A stretch of DNA of 64,000 nucleotides from Pseudomonas sp. UMAB-08 (GCF_900095225.1 NZ_LT607415.1:248001-312000), one strand, 5' to 3'; shown: positions 8,466 through 17,514, counted from the first letter of the stretch. Numbers and translations are program-made. Notes: generated from the letters alone by a model not told the origin.

Positions 8466-9671
8466 ATGACTGAAGCTTTGATTTTCGATGCGGTACGCAC
8501 GCCCCGTGGCAAAGGCAAGCCGGGTGGTGGGCTGTACAGTGTCAAGCCGGTGAACTTGATGGCCGGGTTGCTGGTTGCCCTGCAGCAACGCAACCAACTG
8601 GACACCCGTCAGGTCGATGACATTGTTCTGGGGTGCGTAACGCCGGTGGGGGATCAGGGCGCGGATATTGCCAAGACGGCTGCACTGGTCGCCGATTGGG
8701 ACGTCAGCGTGGCGGGGGTGCAGATCAACCGGTTTTGCGCGTCGGGCCTCGAAGCGGTCAATCTGGGCGCGATGAAAATTCGCTCCGGCTTTGAGGATCT
8801 TGTGGTGGTGGGCGGGGTCGAGTCGATGTCACGCGTACCGATGGGCAGCGACGGCGGTGCCTGGGCGTTGGACCCGCAGACCAACATGCGCTGCCATTTC
8901 ACCCCGCAAGGGATCGGTGCCGACTTGATTGCGACGATGGAAGGCTTCAGTCGCGGCGATGTCGATGCTTATGCCTTGTACTCACAGCAAAAAGCCGCCC
9001 GTGCACGTGCCGATGGCTCGTTCAACAAATCCCTGGTGCCGGTAAGAGACCAGAACGGCACGCTGCTGCTTGATCACGATGAGTTCATTCGCGCCGACTC
9101 GACCCTGGAAGGGCTGGGCAAGCTCAAGTCGAGCTTCGAAATGATCGGCCAGATGGGATTCGATGCCACCGCGCTCCGCGTCTACAGCCATGTCGAGCGT
9201 ATCAACCATGTTCATACCCCCGGCAATAGCTCCGGGATCGTTGATGGTGCGGCAGCCATGCTTATCGGTTCCGCAGCCAAGGGCCTGGCGTTGGGTCTGC
9301 GCCCTCGAGCACGCATCGTCGCGACTGCGGTGACCAGTGCCGACCCGACCATCATGCTTACCGGTCCCGCGCCAGCGACTCGCAAGGCCTTGGGTCGCGC
9401 CGGATTGAAGGTCGAGGATATCGACCTGTTCGAAGTCAACGAAGCGTTCGCCTCTGTGGTGCTCAAGTTCATCAAAGACATGGACATCAGCGCCGACAAG
9501 GTCAACGTCAATGGCGGCTCCATCGCCATGGGCCACCCGCTGGGAGCAACGGGGTGCGCGATTCTCGGCACCCTGCTCGATGAGCTGGAAGCCCGCCAGC
9601 TGCGCTATGGCCTGGCGACACTGTGTGTCGGCGGCGGCATGGGCATTGCCACCATCATCGAACGTTATTAA
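8466..9671 (+). CDS. Acetyl-CoA C-acyltransferase (thiolase) of a beta-oxidation pair
   Basis: This 401-residue thiolase would cleave 3-ketoacyl-CoA with CoA to acetyl-CoA and a shortened acyl-CoA. The acyl-accepting Cys91 lies in [11 protein letters not shown], the catalytic His in [14 protein letters not shown] (about 357), and the second Cys in LCVGGGMG near the C-terminus, so all catalytic residues are present. GAGGACCTC precedes the ATG. The gene for a FadB-like bifunctional enzyme follows after 32 nt, the same arrangement I recall for PA1736-PA1737 of P. aeruginosa. This makes a second beta-oxidation complex of FadI/FadJ type likely, used for fatty acids or short-chain acids. Chain-length preference cannot be told. 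Confidence 0.92.
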   Translation: MTEALIFDAVRTPRGKGKPGGGLYSVKPVNLMAGLLVALQQRNQLDTRQVDDIVLGCVTPVGDQGADIAKTAALVADWDVSVAGVQINRFCASGLEAVNLGAMKIRSGFEDLVVVGGVESMSRVPMGSDGGAWALDPQTNMRCHFTPQGIGADLIATMEGFSRGDVDAYALYSQQKAARARADGSFNKSLVPVRDQNGTLLLDHDEFIRADSTLEGLGKLKSSFEMIGQMGFDATALRVYSHVERINHVHTPGNSSGIVDGAAAMLIGSAAKGLALGLRPRARIVATAVTSADPTIMLTGPAPATRKALGRAGLKVEDIDLFEVNEAFASVVLKFIKDMDISADKVNVNGGSIAMGHPLGATGCAILGTLLDELEARQLRYGLATLCVGGGMGIATIIERY

Positions 9672-9703
9672 GCCTGTCTCCCGACTCCGCAAGGGAAGTA
9701 CCC

Positions 9704-11848
9704 ATGACTGACGCCATCCATTATGAGAAGGGCCAGGATCAGATTGTCGTCCTGACCATCGATATGCCCGGCCAGACCGCCAACACCATGAACGCGGTGT
9801 ACCGCGATGCAATGGCCAGCATCGTCACCCGACTGAACGCCGACAAAGACACGATTGCCGGGGTGATCATCACCTCGGCGAAGAAAACCTTTTTCGCCGG
9901 TGGCGATCTCAACGAACTGATCCAGGTCGACAAGGCCCGTGCGCAGTGGTTCTACGAGATGGTCCTGAACCTGAAGGCGCAGCTGCGCACGCTCGAAACC
10001 TTGGGCAAACCGGTGGTGGCCGCTATTAATGGCGCCGCGCTGGGCGGCGGTTGGGAGATCTGCCTGGCTTGCCATCATCGCATTGCCCTGGACAGCAACA
10101 GTGTTCAGATCGGCCTGCCGGAAGTCACCCTCGGCCTCTTGCCGGGGGGCGGCGGGGTCGTGCGGATGGTGCGCATGCTCGGTCTGGAAAAAGCCCTGCC
10201 ATATTTGCTTGAAGGTAAAAAAATCGGTCCGCAACAGGCACTGCAAGCAGGCCTGATTGACCAGATCGCCAGCGACCGCGACGACATGCTGGCCAAGGCC
10301 CGCGCGTGGATCGTCGCCAATCCGTCCGCGAAGCAACCTTGGGATGTGGCCGGGTACCAGATACCCGGTGGCACGCCCTCACACCCGAAAGTCGCGCAAA
10401 TGCTCGCCATTGCGCCGGCGATCCTGCAAAGCCGTACTCAGGGATGTTTCCCTGCACCTGAGAAAATTCTGTGTGCTGCTGTAGAAGGCGCACAGGTGGA
10501 TTTCGATACGGCGCAGATCATCGAAACACGCTACTTCACCGAACTCACCACCGGTCAGGTCGCGAAAAACATGATCGGCACCTTCTGGTTTCAGCTCAAT
10601 GAAATCAATGCCGGTGGATCACGCCCCACAGGTATTCCGGTTAATCAGACCAAAAAAGTTGGCGTGTTAGGCGCCGGCATGATGGGCGCGGGCATTGCTT
10701 ACGTGAGCGCGTCGGCAGGTATCGAGGTGGTACTCAAAGACGTCAGTCAGGCCGCTGCTGAGAAGGGCAAAAGCCATTCTGCCACGTTGCTGGACAAGAA
10801 GGTCTCCAGTGGGCGAATGACCGCCGAGCAGCGGGATGTGATTCTGGCCCGCATCCTGCCCACGGAACTGGATGCCGATCTGCACGGTTGTGACCTGATC
10901 ATCGAAGCCGTGTTCGAGGACCGTGCGCTCAAAGGCACTGTCACGGCGGCAGCGGAACGGGTTGCCTTGCGTGACGCTGTCATGGCGTCCAATACCTCGA
11001 CCTTGCCTATCAGCGGCCTGGCGAAGGCGATTGTGCAAGAGAACCGGTTTATCGGCCTGCATTTCTTCAGCCCGGTGGACAAGATGCAACTGGTGGAGAT
11101 CATCAAGGGTGCCAACACCAGCGATGAAACCCTGGCCCGGGGTTTCGATTACGTCCTGCAAATCAAGAAAACCCCAATCGTGGTCAACGACAGTCGGGGC
11201 TTCTTCACCTCGCGGGTGTTCGGAACCTTTACCAATGAAGGCATTGCCATGCTTGGCGAAGGCGTATCGGCGGCGATGATTGAAACCGAAGCGCGCAAGG
11301 CCGGTATGCCCGTAGGGCCGCTGGCAGTGTCCGATGAAGTGTCGTTGAGCCTGATGAGCCACATTCGCCAACAGGCGCGCAAGGATCTTGAGGCTGAGGG
11401 TAAACCCGTGCCGCAACACCCTTCGTTCGCGGTGGTCGACCTGATGCTCAATGAGTACAAACGCCCAGGCAAGGCCGCAGGCGGTGGATTTTATGACTAC
11501 CCACAAGGCGCGCCCAAGCATTTGTGGCCGGAACTGAAATTACGCTTCGAAAAAAACGATGGGCAGATTGCCGCGCAGGATGTGCGCGATCGCTTGCTGT
11601 TCATTCAGGCCATCGAAACCGTGCGTTGCCTGGAGGAGGGCGTGCTGTTGTCCACCGCCGACGCCAACATTGGGTCGATCTTCGGCATCGGCTTTGCCGC
11701 CTGGAGCGGTGGCGCGCTGCAATTCATCAACCAGTACGGGCTCAAGGATTTTGTTGCTCGCGCGCAGTATCTGGTCGAGCAGTACGGTGAGCGTTTCGAG
11801 CCACCGGCGCTGTTGCTGGATAAAGCTGCGCAGAACCAATTGTTTTAA
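9704..11848 (+). CDS. Bifunctional enoyl-CoA hydratase / 3-hydroxyacyl-CoA dehydrogenase (FadB/FadJ-like)
   Basis: The 714-residue multifunctional enzyme hydrates 2-enoyl-CoA and oxidises the resulting 3-hydroxyacyl-CoA with NAD+. Residues 1-190 form the crotonase domain (oxyanion segment INGAALGGGWEICLACHHRIA, then GLPEVTLGLLPGGGG). A Rossmann domain begins at about 323 with GVLGAGMMGAGIAYVSASAG. The dehydrogenase active site is in GLHFFSPVDKMQLVEI, and a C-terminal helical domain follows. I chose the ATG at 9704 because AAGGGAAG precedes it and the crotonase domain begins there; the frame is open 27 codons further up, into the thiolase gene. The thiolase just upstream is its complex partner. 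Confidence 0.93.
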   Translation: MTDAIHYEKGQDQIVVLTIDMPGQTANTMNAVYRDAMASIVTRLNADKDTIAGVIITSAKKTFFAGGDLNELIQVDKARAQWFYEMVLNLKAQLRTLETLGKPVVAAINGAALGGGWEICLACHHRIALDSNSVQIGLPEVTLGLLPGGGGVVRMVRMLGLEKALPYLLEGKKIGPQQALQAGLIDQIASDRDDMLAKARAWIVANPSAKQPWDVAGYQIPGGTPSHPKVAQMLAIAPAILQSRTQGCFPAPEKILCAAVEGAQVDFDTAQIIETRYFTELTTGQVAKNMIGTFWFQLNEINAGGSRPTGIPVNQTKKVGVLGAGMMGAGIAYVSASAGIEVVLKDVSQAAAEKGKSHSATLLDKKVSSGRMTAEQRDVILARILPTELDADLHGCDLIIEAVFEDRALKGTVTAAAERVALRDAVMASNTSTLPISGLAKAIVQENRFIGLHFFSPVDKMQLVEIIKGANTSDETLARGFDYVLQIKKTPIVVNDSRGFFTSRVFGTFTNEGIAMLGEGVSAAMIETEARKAGMPVGPLAVSDEVSLSLMSHIRQQARKDLEAEGKPVPQHPSFAVVDLMLNEYKRPGKAAGGGFYDYPQGAPKHLWPELKLRFEKNDGQIAAQDVRDRLLFIQAIETVRCLEEGVLLSTADANIGSIFGIGFAAWSGGALQFINQYGLKDFVARAQYLVEQYGERFEPPALLLDKAAQNQLF

Positions 11849-11876
11849 GAGCACGCGCGAAACTGGAGTGCACGAA

Positions 11877-11944
11877 TAGTGCGTGGGCACTTGCCTTGAT
11901 GTGGTTATTCAAGGCAGGCTTTGCCCGTGCACTATTGCCTTTAC
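11877..11944 (+). promoter_or_regulatory. Long hairpin leader ahead of the amidotransferase gene
   Basis: Three nested arms pair in order: TAGTGC (11877) with GCACTA (11939), GGGCA (11885) with TGCCC (11932), and TGCCTTGA (11892) with TCAAGGCA (11909), leaving a nine-base loop. The structure ends 18 nt before the ATG at 11963 and lies after the FadB-like stop. No T-run follows, so it looks like a structured 5' leader or an RNA-processing site rather than a terminator. Confidence 0.5.
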
Positions 11945-11962
11945 CGTGTCAGGTACTTTTTT

Positions 11963-12691
11963 ATGTCGTTACGCATCTGCATTCTGGAAACCGACGTCCT
12001 GCGTCCGGAGTTGGTCGATCAATATCAGGGTTATGGGCAGATGTTTGAACGGTTGTTTTCGCGTCAGCCGATTCCGGCAGAATTTAGCGTCTACAACGTG
12101 ATGCACGGTGATTACCCTGCTGCTGCTGAGCGTTTTGACGCGTATCTGATCACCGGCAGCAAAGCCGACTCATTCGGCAGCGACCCATGGATTCAAACCC
12201 TGAAAACCTACCTGCTGCAGCGGTTCGAGCAAGGCGACAAGCTGCTGGGTATCTGCTTCGGCCATCAATTGTTGGCGCTGCTGTTGGGTGGCAAAAGCGA
12301 ACGTGCCCACCAAGGCTGGGGCGTTGGTACGCACCGTTATAAATTGGCCCCGGCGACACCGTGGATGAGTCCGGCTATCGACGAACTGACGTTGCTCATC
12401 AGCCATCAGGATCAAGTCACGGTACTCCCGGAAAGCGCTACCGTAATCGCCTTCAGCGAATTCTGCCCGTTCGCCGCGTTCCACATCAATGATCAAGTGC
12501 TGTGCTTCCAGGGTCACCCGGAGTTCATCCACGATTACTCCCGCGCCTTGCTGGAAATCCGCCAGCAGCACCTGGGTGAGCAGATCTACAACAGCGGCAT
12601 CGCCAGCCTGGAACACGACCACCACGGCACGACAGTGGCCGAATGGATGATGCGTTTTGTGGCGCACAAGCCTGAAACACAGGTGGATTGA
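11963..12691 (+). CDS. Class I glutamine amidotransferase-like protein
   Basis: The 242-residue stand-alone amidotransferase domain carries the nucleophile Cys in LLGICFGHQLLALLLGG (about 98) and the catalytic His in CFQGHPEFIHDY (about 180), with a Glu expected nearby. Such proteins hydrolyse glutamine or gamma-glutamyl amides. Relatives in Pseudomonas include PuuD/PauD-type gamma-glutamyl-polyamine hydrolases and proteins of unknown substrate; I recall an amidotransferase a few genes away from the beta-oxidation pair in P. aeruginosa as well. I chose the second Met (MSLRICILE) because the extra 14 upstream residues are unlike the family. The gene is preceded by the 68-nt hairpin and ends at a strong stem-loop. 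Confidence 0.82.
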   Translation: MSLRICILETDVLRPELVDQYQGYGQMFERLFSRQPIPAEFSVYNVMHGDYPAAAERFDAYLITGSKADSFGSDPWIQTLKTYLLQRFEQGDKLLGICFGHQLLALLLGGKSERAHQGWGVGTHRYKLAPATPWMSPAIDELTLLISHQDQVTVLPESATVIAFSEFCPFAAFHINDQVLCFQGHPEFIHDYSRALLEIRQQHLGEQIYNSGIASLEHDHHGTTVAEWMMRFVAHKPETQVD

Positions 12692-12700
12692 GAGGTAATC

Positions 12701-12730
12701 GCACCTGCTCTGTTGCTGTCGAGCAGGTGC
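12701..12730. terminator. Stem-loop between convergent genes
   Basis: GCACCTGCTC and GAGCAGGTGC pair perfectly over ten bases around a ten-base loop, exactly filling the gap between the amidotransferase and corA stops. No T-run is present. Confidence 0.6.
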
Positions 12731-12731
12731 G

Positions 12732-13703
12732 CTACAACCATCCCGAGCGCTTGAAGCTGGCATATAACCCCACGCAACCCGTCGAGATAAACCCGAGCAC
12801 CGCGAAATAGCCGTACTGCCAACCCAGCTCCGGCATGTTCTGGAAGTTCATCCCGTAGATCCCCGCAACCGCCGTCGGAAACGCCAAAATCGCCGCCCAG
12901 GCTGCGAACTTGCGCTGCACGATGCTTTGCCGCGAGGACTCCAGCAATAGACCGATTTCGATGGTCTGGCTGGCGATGTCGCGCAGGTTGGCCAAATCTT
13001 CCATTTGCCGGGTGACGTGAATTTCCACGTCGCGAAAGTACGGGCGCATGTTCTTGTCGATAAACGGGAAGCTCAGTTTTTGCAGTTCTTCACCAATCTC
13101 CACCATGGGCGCCACGTACCTGCGTAACCGCAGCAGATCGCGGCGCAGACTGTGAATGCGCTGAATATCGACTTCGTTCATCGCGCCGCTCAGCACACCG
13201 TGTTCGAGTGCGTCGAGTTCGCCGTGGATAGCCTCGGTAACGGGTTGATAGCACTCTGTGACGAAGTCGAGGAGCGCATACAGCACGAAATCTTCACCAT
13301 GCTCGAGCAGCAACGGCCGCGCTTCACAGCGCTGGCGCACCAGCCCGTACGACTTCGAATGGCCGTTACGGGCGGTGATGATGTAGCCCTTGCCAGCGAA
13401 GATATGCGTCTCGATGAATTCGAGCTTGCCGTTTTCGCGGACAGGGGAATACGTGACGATGAATAATGCATCGCCAAAGGTTTCGAGCTTCGGTCGGCTG
13501 TGTGTCTCAAGTGCATCTTCGATGGCCAGTTCATGCAAATTGAACTGACGTTGTAGATTGGTCAGTTCCTCGGCATTGGGTTGTTCCAGGCCAATCCAGA
13601 CGAAATGTCCGGGCTTCGCAGCCCATGCGGCACCCTCGTCCAGGGTAATGTTGGTGACTTTTTTTCCGGCGCTGTAAACCGCGGCAGCAACGACTCGGCC
13701 CAT
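12732..13703 (-). CDS. corA: CorA-family magnesium/cobalt transporter
   Basis: The 323-residue inner-membrane protein is the usual CorA size. A long cytoplasmic alpha/beta and helical funnel (residues 1-255) is followed by two C-terminal membrane spans separated by the selectivity motif GMN (in YGMNFQNMPELGW, about 285). The final basic tail FKRSGWL is typical of the cytoplasmic end. It works as a homopentameric channel for Mg2+ or, in some relatives, Zn2+ or Co2+; the sequence here cannot decide. The gene stands alone, separated from plsC upstream by that gene's terminator. Confidence 0.9.
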   Translation of the reverse strand: MGRVVAAAVYSAGKKVTNITLDEGAAWAAKPGHFVWIGLEQPNAEELTNLQRQFNLHELAIEDALETHSRPKLETFGDALFIVTYSPVRENGKLEFIETHIFAGKGYIITARNGHSKSYGLVRQRCEARPLLLEHGEDFVLYALLDFVTECYQPVTEAIHGELDALEHGVLSGAMNEVDIQRIHSLRRDLLRLRRYVAPMVEIGEELQKLSFPFIDKNMRPYFRDVEIHVTRQMEDLANLRDIASQTIEIGLLLESSRQSIVQRKFAAWAAILAFPTAVAGIYGMNFQNMPELGWQYGYFAVLGFISTGCVGLYASFKRSGWL

Positions 13704-13802
13704 AGTGGTATCGCTTCTTCTTTTTTGGATGGCAGTGGCACGTAGCGCTTAGCTTAACGTGGTCTGCCTGGTCAGAGTCAGCAATATCGTGCGGGTTCGC
13801 GG

Positions 13803-13830
13803 GCAATAAAAGGCCCGACTCAACGGGCCT
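13803..13830 (-). terminator. Intrinsic terminator overlapping the plsC stop
   Basis: On the minus strand AGGCCCG and CGGGCCT pair around a six-base loop and are followed by TTTTATTG. The 5' arm overlaps the last coding codons of the acyltransferase gene. Confidence 0.75.
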
Positions 13831-14560
13831 CGAGCAATTGTTTGTCCATGGCGGCGATACAGGTTTGCATCTGCTCGCGGCAGCGGGCCATCAGTATGGG
13901 CACGTCATCCAGGCTCAAGCCTACGGTCGGGATGGCGGGCAATGAGCGAATCATTATTCGGGTCGCGCGCCAGCGATTGAGTTGCATGTGTTTGATGTAG
14001 CTGCTGACGCATACCTGCACGATAGGCACTCCGGCAGCGATCGCCATTTGGAATGCACCCTTTTTGAACGGCAGCAAGTCTTCTCCGAGGTTGCGCGTGC
14101 CCTCCGGGAAGACCCATATAGAGGTGTCTTTGTGCTGCAAGGTGTCGGTCGTGGTCAACATCGACTGCCGGGCTTTGTGGGCGTTGCCGCGATCAATCAG
14201 GACATTGCCCGCCAACCAAAACAACTGACCAAACAATGGCACCCATTTCAGGCTTTTTTTGCCGATACAAACGGTGCGTGGAGGGACCACATTGCCGAGG
14301 ACAAACAGGTCGTAGTTCGACTGATGATTGGCGATGATCACGCACGGTTGCGATTGCTTGAGCAACGGGCCCATTTCGGCCTTCAGGCGCAAACGTAAAA
14401 TACACATCGCAGGCCAGGCGTAAATGCGCGCGCATAAACGACTGTTGTCCGGATTGAAAGGACGGCACAGCCCTAACAACACGCCCAGTACACCCGCTGC
14501 AATAAAGTGCAGGCCCATTAACAACATGCGAAACACCAACAGCATCAACTGGCCCACCAA
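13820..14560 (-). CDS. 1-acyl-sn-glycerol-3-phosphate acyltransferase (PlsC family)
   Basis: This 246-residue membrane-associated enzyme transfers an acyl chain to lysophosphatidic acid, giving phosphatidic acid. The catalytic motif HQSNYD (HX4D) lies at about 98-103, and the glycerophosphate-binding FPEGTR at about 160. A hydrophobic N-terminus (VGQLMLLVFRMLLMGLHFIAAGVLGVLLGL) anchors it in the inner membrane. Pseudomonas have several PlsC paralogues, and this one may be secondary to the housekeeping enzyme, so I give no symbol. It is a single-gene unit ended by the terminator that overlaps its stop. Confidence 0.88.
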   Translation of the reverse strand: MVGQLMLLVFRMLLMGLHFIAAGVLGVLLGLCRPFNPDNSRLCARIYAWPAMCILRLRLKAEMGPLLKQSQPCVIIANHQSNYDLFVLGNVVPPRTVCIGKKSLKWVPLFGQLFWLAGNVLIDRGNAHKARQSMLTTTDTLQHKDTSIWVFPEGTRNLGEDLLPFKKGAFQMAIAAGVPIVQVCVSSYIKHMQLNRWRATRIMIRSLPAIPTVGLSLDDVPILMARCREQMQTCIAAMDKQLLEAR

Positions 14561-14682
14561 GACAAAAGGTGGCGCAGTGTACGGATGTGCACTGGGGACG
14601 GCAATTGCCGAGCGGGGCTACTCAGGGGTGATTGTTTGAGGAGATATTTCTTGTGCCGGGACAGGCTTGCGCTAGAGCGGTC

Positions 14683-14721
14683 GGTTGAAAAGCCCGCGTA
14701 AAAAATCAGGCTTTTTCAACC
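14683..14721 (-). terminator. Intrinsic terminator after the crotonase gene
   Basis: GGTTGAAAA and a matching TTTTCAACC arm form a long stem close to the end of the crotonase gene; the minus strand carries T-rich tracts in and after the stem. Confidence 0.65.
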
Positions 14722-14730
14722 GATTAAAGA

Positions 14731-15423
14731 TCAAATCACTGAGTGTTGTTGATCCAGCACGATGGACTGGTCGAGAGCCTCAAGCAGCGCCTTGCGCACT
14801 TTCAGCTTGGTGTTCTTGTGCGCGACCATGTTGAGTTTCTTCAGTTGCAAGGCCGCTGTGCGTGCGGCGCTTTGCAGCTCTTCGGCGCTGACAACCTTGT
14901 CGAGGAAACCTGCATCCAGAGCGCCTTTTGGATTGAACATCTCGGCGTTGATCACCGACCGATGGAAGGCCGATTTGCTCAGGCGATCACGCGCCAATTC
15001 GATCCCGGCATGGTGCATGGTCATGCCGATCTGTACTTCGTTCAAGCCGATGCTGAACGGACCGTCCACGCCAATCCGGTAATCCACCGACAAGAGCAAA
15101 AATGCGCCTTTGGCCACCGCGTGCCCAGGGCAGGCAACCACCACCGGGAACGGGTGCGCTAAAAGCCGGCGAGCAAGAGTCGAACCGGCGGTGACCAGGC
15201 TGATTGCATTCTCAGGGCCGGACGTCATCACCTTGAGGTCATAGCCGCCCGAAAGAATCCCCGGCTGCCCGGTAATGATCACCACCGCGCGATCCTGTTC
15301 GGCCTGATCCAGCGCCGAGTTGAACGCTGCGATCACCTCCGGGGAAATAGCATTGACCTTGCCATTGCTCAAGGTCAGCGTGGCAATACCGTCTTCCAGG
15401 TGATACGAGATCAGCTCACTCAT
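14731..15423 (-). CDS. Crotonase/enoyl-CoA hydratase family protein
   Basis: The 230-residue protein is a compact crotonase. The first oxyanion-hole segment is in ILSGGYDLKVM (about 58-68) and the second in CPGHAVAKGAFLLLSVDYRIG (about 98-118). The GHAVAKGAFLL stretch replaces the usual GxAxGGGxEL, so one of the typical glycines is a lysine. The first catalytic Glu of classical hydratases (position after GGG) is not obvious, which argues for an isomerase or hydrolase-like variant rather than a standard enoyl-CoA hydratase. It is transcribed alone. The actual acyl-CoA substrate is unknown. Confidence 0.82.
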   Translation of the reverse strand: MSELISYHLEDGIATLTLSNGKVNAISPEVIAAFNSALDQAEQDRAVVIITGQPGILSGGYDLKVMTSGPENAISLVTAGSTLARRLLAHPFPVVVACPGHAVAKGAFLLLSVDYRIGVDGPFSIGLNEVQIGMTMHHAGIELARDRLSKSAFHRSVINAEMFNPKGALDAGFLDKVVSAEELQSAARTAALQLKKLNMVAHKNTKLKVRKALLEALDQSIVLDQQHSVI

Positions 15424-15617
15424 GACGCGATTCCTTGTGTTTAAGTGGGGCAGACGTTACCCACCCGCGACGCCAAGGTAAAGCGCTATGGATGACTGGT
15501 GAGTCAGGATTTGAGCCTGCCTCAGCGCCGAATCACTGGATAAAACGCGCTGCCGCAACGGTCAGTCGTGCGCGTGCGGCAACACGTTTTTTCAACGATG
15601 GATCACCTTGAGGCTCA

Positions 15618-15911
15618 TCACTCCTCGATATCGTTCAGCTCGCAGTACTCCGCCCAGTTCATGCCGAGTGTTTCGGCGACTTGTTTATGGGCTTCAAGGC
15701 GCATTGTCTTAAGTTGTTCAGGCGACTCTGCAACCAGTTGCAACGCCAGCTCCCAAGGCTCGATACCTTGAGACTCCGCCTCGTCCTCGAAGGCCCAGTG
15801 GGTCTGTTGCTTTTGTTCCTCGGGGCTCAGGTTTTCGATCTCTTCCTGCAAGAAAGAGTTGGTAGCGAGAAATTTCGCCAGCGCGACTTCGTTCCACTCT
15901 AATGCGTTCAT
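15618..15911 (-). CDS. Small acidic Pseudomonas protein (probably DUF6388)
   Basis: The 97-residue acidic, helical, soluble protein begins MNALEWNEVALAKFLATN and ends GMNWAEYCELNDIEE. I believe this is the DUF6388 family common in Pseudomonas, but that name is from memory. No catalytic motif is visible. The ATG at 15911 is preferred over an upstream Met in the same frame because AGAGGAG lies 6-8 nt ahead of it. It is divergent from the unknown gene at 16169. Confidence 0.72.
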   Translation of the reverse strand: MNALEWNEVALAKFLATNSFLQEEIENLSPEEQKQQTHWAFEDEAESQGIEPWELALQLVAESPEQLKTMRLEAHKQVAETLGMNWAEYCELNDIEE

Positions 15912-16168
15912 GCTTCGTCTCCTCTGGCAGATTAACGTCGAGCTATGCGACAACCGGCGTTAGGTTACACCGGAAACGAGTCTCGGTCGTCGTACTGAGT
16001 GAGGATCAACTTCTGAACCATGGATCCCGATCCATGATCACTTCTTGGCCTAGTATTGGAATGGACGTGCAGCGTCCAACCCTGCGGCGAGTATGGGGCT
16101 TTAGGGCGGCTGCCAAGTTGATACAAGGAAGGTGCACAGTGAGCGTTCAAGCAGCGCCGGAGGTTGCC

Positions 16169-16633
16169 ATGAGATACCTGTCGATACCCGAAGAACACTG
16201 GGCCACAGTCACATCCACTGTGGAAGAGTCAGCCCAGCTAAAAAAATATGCTGCCAGGTTGACGGCGAGGCTGAAGGCGCTTTTCGATGACGACCACTCC
16301 AGACAAACACTGGGGGTGACCTTCGAAACTCTTGGGGATGGCACTGCCTGGCATATCGAGTCGCCGTTCGGCGTAGCCAGAGCCCATTTCAGGGTATTCA
16401 CCCGTGAAACCGGGCTGTACGGGAAGTATGTGATTCAAAAGCTGAACAACGACCCTGAGGATGAGCCGTTTTGGCATCAAGTGTGGGCACTGCGTATCAC
16501 CCTGCAAGGCCTGGTCCATCCCGGGGATGAAGGGGGTGAACTGATCAGCCTGAGGGCTTCGCTTTCAAACCGGTCAGACGATGCAATCCTGCATTTGGGG
16601 CTTTCCCTGCTCTATTCGTTAGGGCAGGAATAG
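16169..16633 (+). CDS. Protein of unknown function, 154 residues
   Basis: The protein is soluble with no signal or membrane span. A helical N-terminal third (EEHWATVTSTVEESAQLKKYAARLTARLKALF) is followed by beta-rich sequence with aromatic residues (GTAWHIESPFGVARAHFRVF) and a C-terminal helix. I recognise no family. I chose the ATG at 16169 because GGAGG lies 6 nt upstream. An in-frame GTG at 16139 with AAGGAAGG in front is a credible alternative and would add ten residues. It has no operon partner. Confidence 0.6.
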   Translation: MRYLSIPEEHWATVTSTVEESAQLKKYAARLTARLKALFDDDHSRQTLGVTFETLGDGTAWHIESPFGVARAHFRVFTRETGLYGKYVIQKLNNDPEDEPFWHQVWALRITLQGLVHPGDEGGELISLRASLSNRSDDAILHLGLSLLYSLGQE

Positions 16634-16731
16634 CGCCAAAAAAGCCGGCCAGCTCACCATCAGGCCTTTCAGTCAGGTTCCGCCTCGCCCTCGTCGGTGG
16701 GTGCTTCAGGGCTATACGCCGGGGCAGAATG

Positions 16732-16756
16732 AAAAAGCCCGGCGCTGGGCCGGGCT
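16732..16756 (-). terminator. Intrinsic terminator of the glycine-zipper gene
   Basis: On the minus strand AGCCCGGC and GCCGGGCT pair perfectly around a five-base loop, followed by TTTTTC. Confidence 0.85.
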
Positions 16757-16808
16757 ATAGCGAGCGCGTCGACAGATCAGGCGCCGCGCGCGATCAATCA
16801 AAAACGAC

Positions 16809-17231
16809 TCAGTCGTGTTTATGCTTGTTGCGCTTGTGGCCGTGTCTTTTCCCGTCGGATCGATTATTGCCGCCGTCATCGGCCATGTTGTTGCCAAGGG
16901 CTCCGCCTGCCGCACCGCCGAGGCCTGCACCGATGGTTGATCCGGTCGTGCCGCCGAGCTTGTTGCCGATTATCGAGCCACCCGCCGAACCGATACCGCC
17001 GCCAATGGCCGCTTCGGTTTTGTTGCCTCTTTTAGCGCCTACAGCACTGCCTGCCGCACCGCCGACACCTGCTCCAACCGCCGCCCCAGTGCTTCCGCCC
17101 ATCTGTTGACCGATGACATTTCCCAGCGCGCCGCCAAGCCCGCCACCAATAGCAGCAGTGCCATCTCCGGCAGCCATGGCACCTTGAGCAGCAAGAAGCC
17201 CTAAAACTAGTACGGGCAGTGTCAAACGCAT
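16809..17231 (-). CDS. Exported glycine-zipper protein
   Basis: The 140-residue protein has a Sec signal peptide (MRLTLPVLVLGLLAAQGAMA, cleaved after AMA) and then repeated glycine-zipper segments. The IGGGLGGALGNVIG, VGAGVGGAAGSAVGAKRG, IGGGIGSAGGSIIG and IGAGLGGAAGGALG repeats form four near-copies of one unit. It ends in a very basic His/Lys tail (GKRHGHKRNKHKHD) that could bind metal or nucleic acid. Such proteins are envelope-located and often stress-induced. The ATG at 17231 is chosen because it begins the signal peptide and GAGG lies upstream. Near-identical hairpins flank the gene. Confidence 0.78.
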   Translation of the reverse strand: MRLTLPVLVLGLLAAQGAMAAGDGTAAIGGGLGGALGNVIGQQMGGSTGAAVGAGVGGAAGSAVGAKRGNKTEAAIGGGIGSAGGSIIGNKLGGTTGSTIGAGLGGAAGGALGNNMADDGGNNRSDGKRHGHKRNKHKHD

Positions 17232-17289
17232 GATTTCAACCTCAAAAGATAGGTACAACGTTGTGGGTTAGTGCAGTAGGCAAACAATG

Positions 17290-17314
17290 AAAAAGCCCGG
17301 CGCTGAGCCGGACT
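17290..17314 (-). terminator. Terminator-like hairpin, near copy of the one at 16732
   Basis: AAAAAGCCCGGCGCTGAGCCGGACT repeats the terminator on the other side of the glycine-zipper gene with only two differences. On the minus strand the stem has one mismatch and is followed by TTTTTC. No minus-strand gene ends directly upstream of it. Confidence 0.5.
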
Positions 17315-17475
17315 AGATGACGAGGCAATACAGTGTCTCGCGCAGAGCGTTGACACGATACAGGATTGGCGGGTCGTCCATCGTCTCTATGCATGTCGTC
17401 CTCTGTTCGACGCATACAGGCTATTTGCAGGAATGAAACTTATTTGAACAAAGTTGAACGGTTAGAAGGAGACTG

Positions 17476-17514
17476 ATGCATGATGAGTATCATTCAAACG
17501 GGTTGCCATCATGA
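17476..17514 (+). CDS. Putative 12-codon upstream reading frame
   Basis: A strong AAGGAG sits four nt before an ATG that opens a 12-codon frame (MHDEYHSNGLPS). Its TGA overlaps the ATG of the next membrane-peptide gene in the ATGA arrangement. The downstream gene has no ribosome-binding site of its own, so translating this mini-frame is the obvious way to deliver ribosomes. An alternative ATG at 17480 in another frame uses the same ribosome-binding site and gives a low-complexity 60-residue product that I consider less likely. Confidence 0.35.
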   Translation: MHDEYHSNGLPS

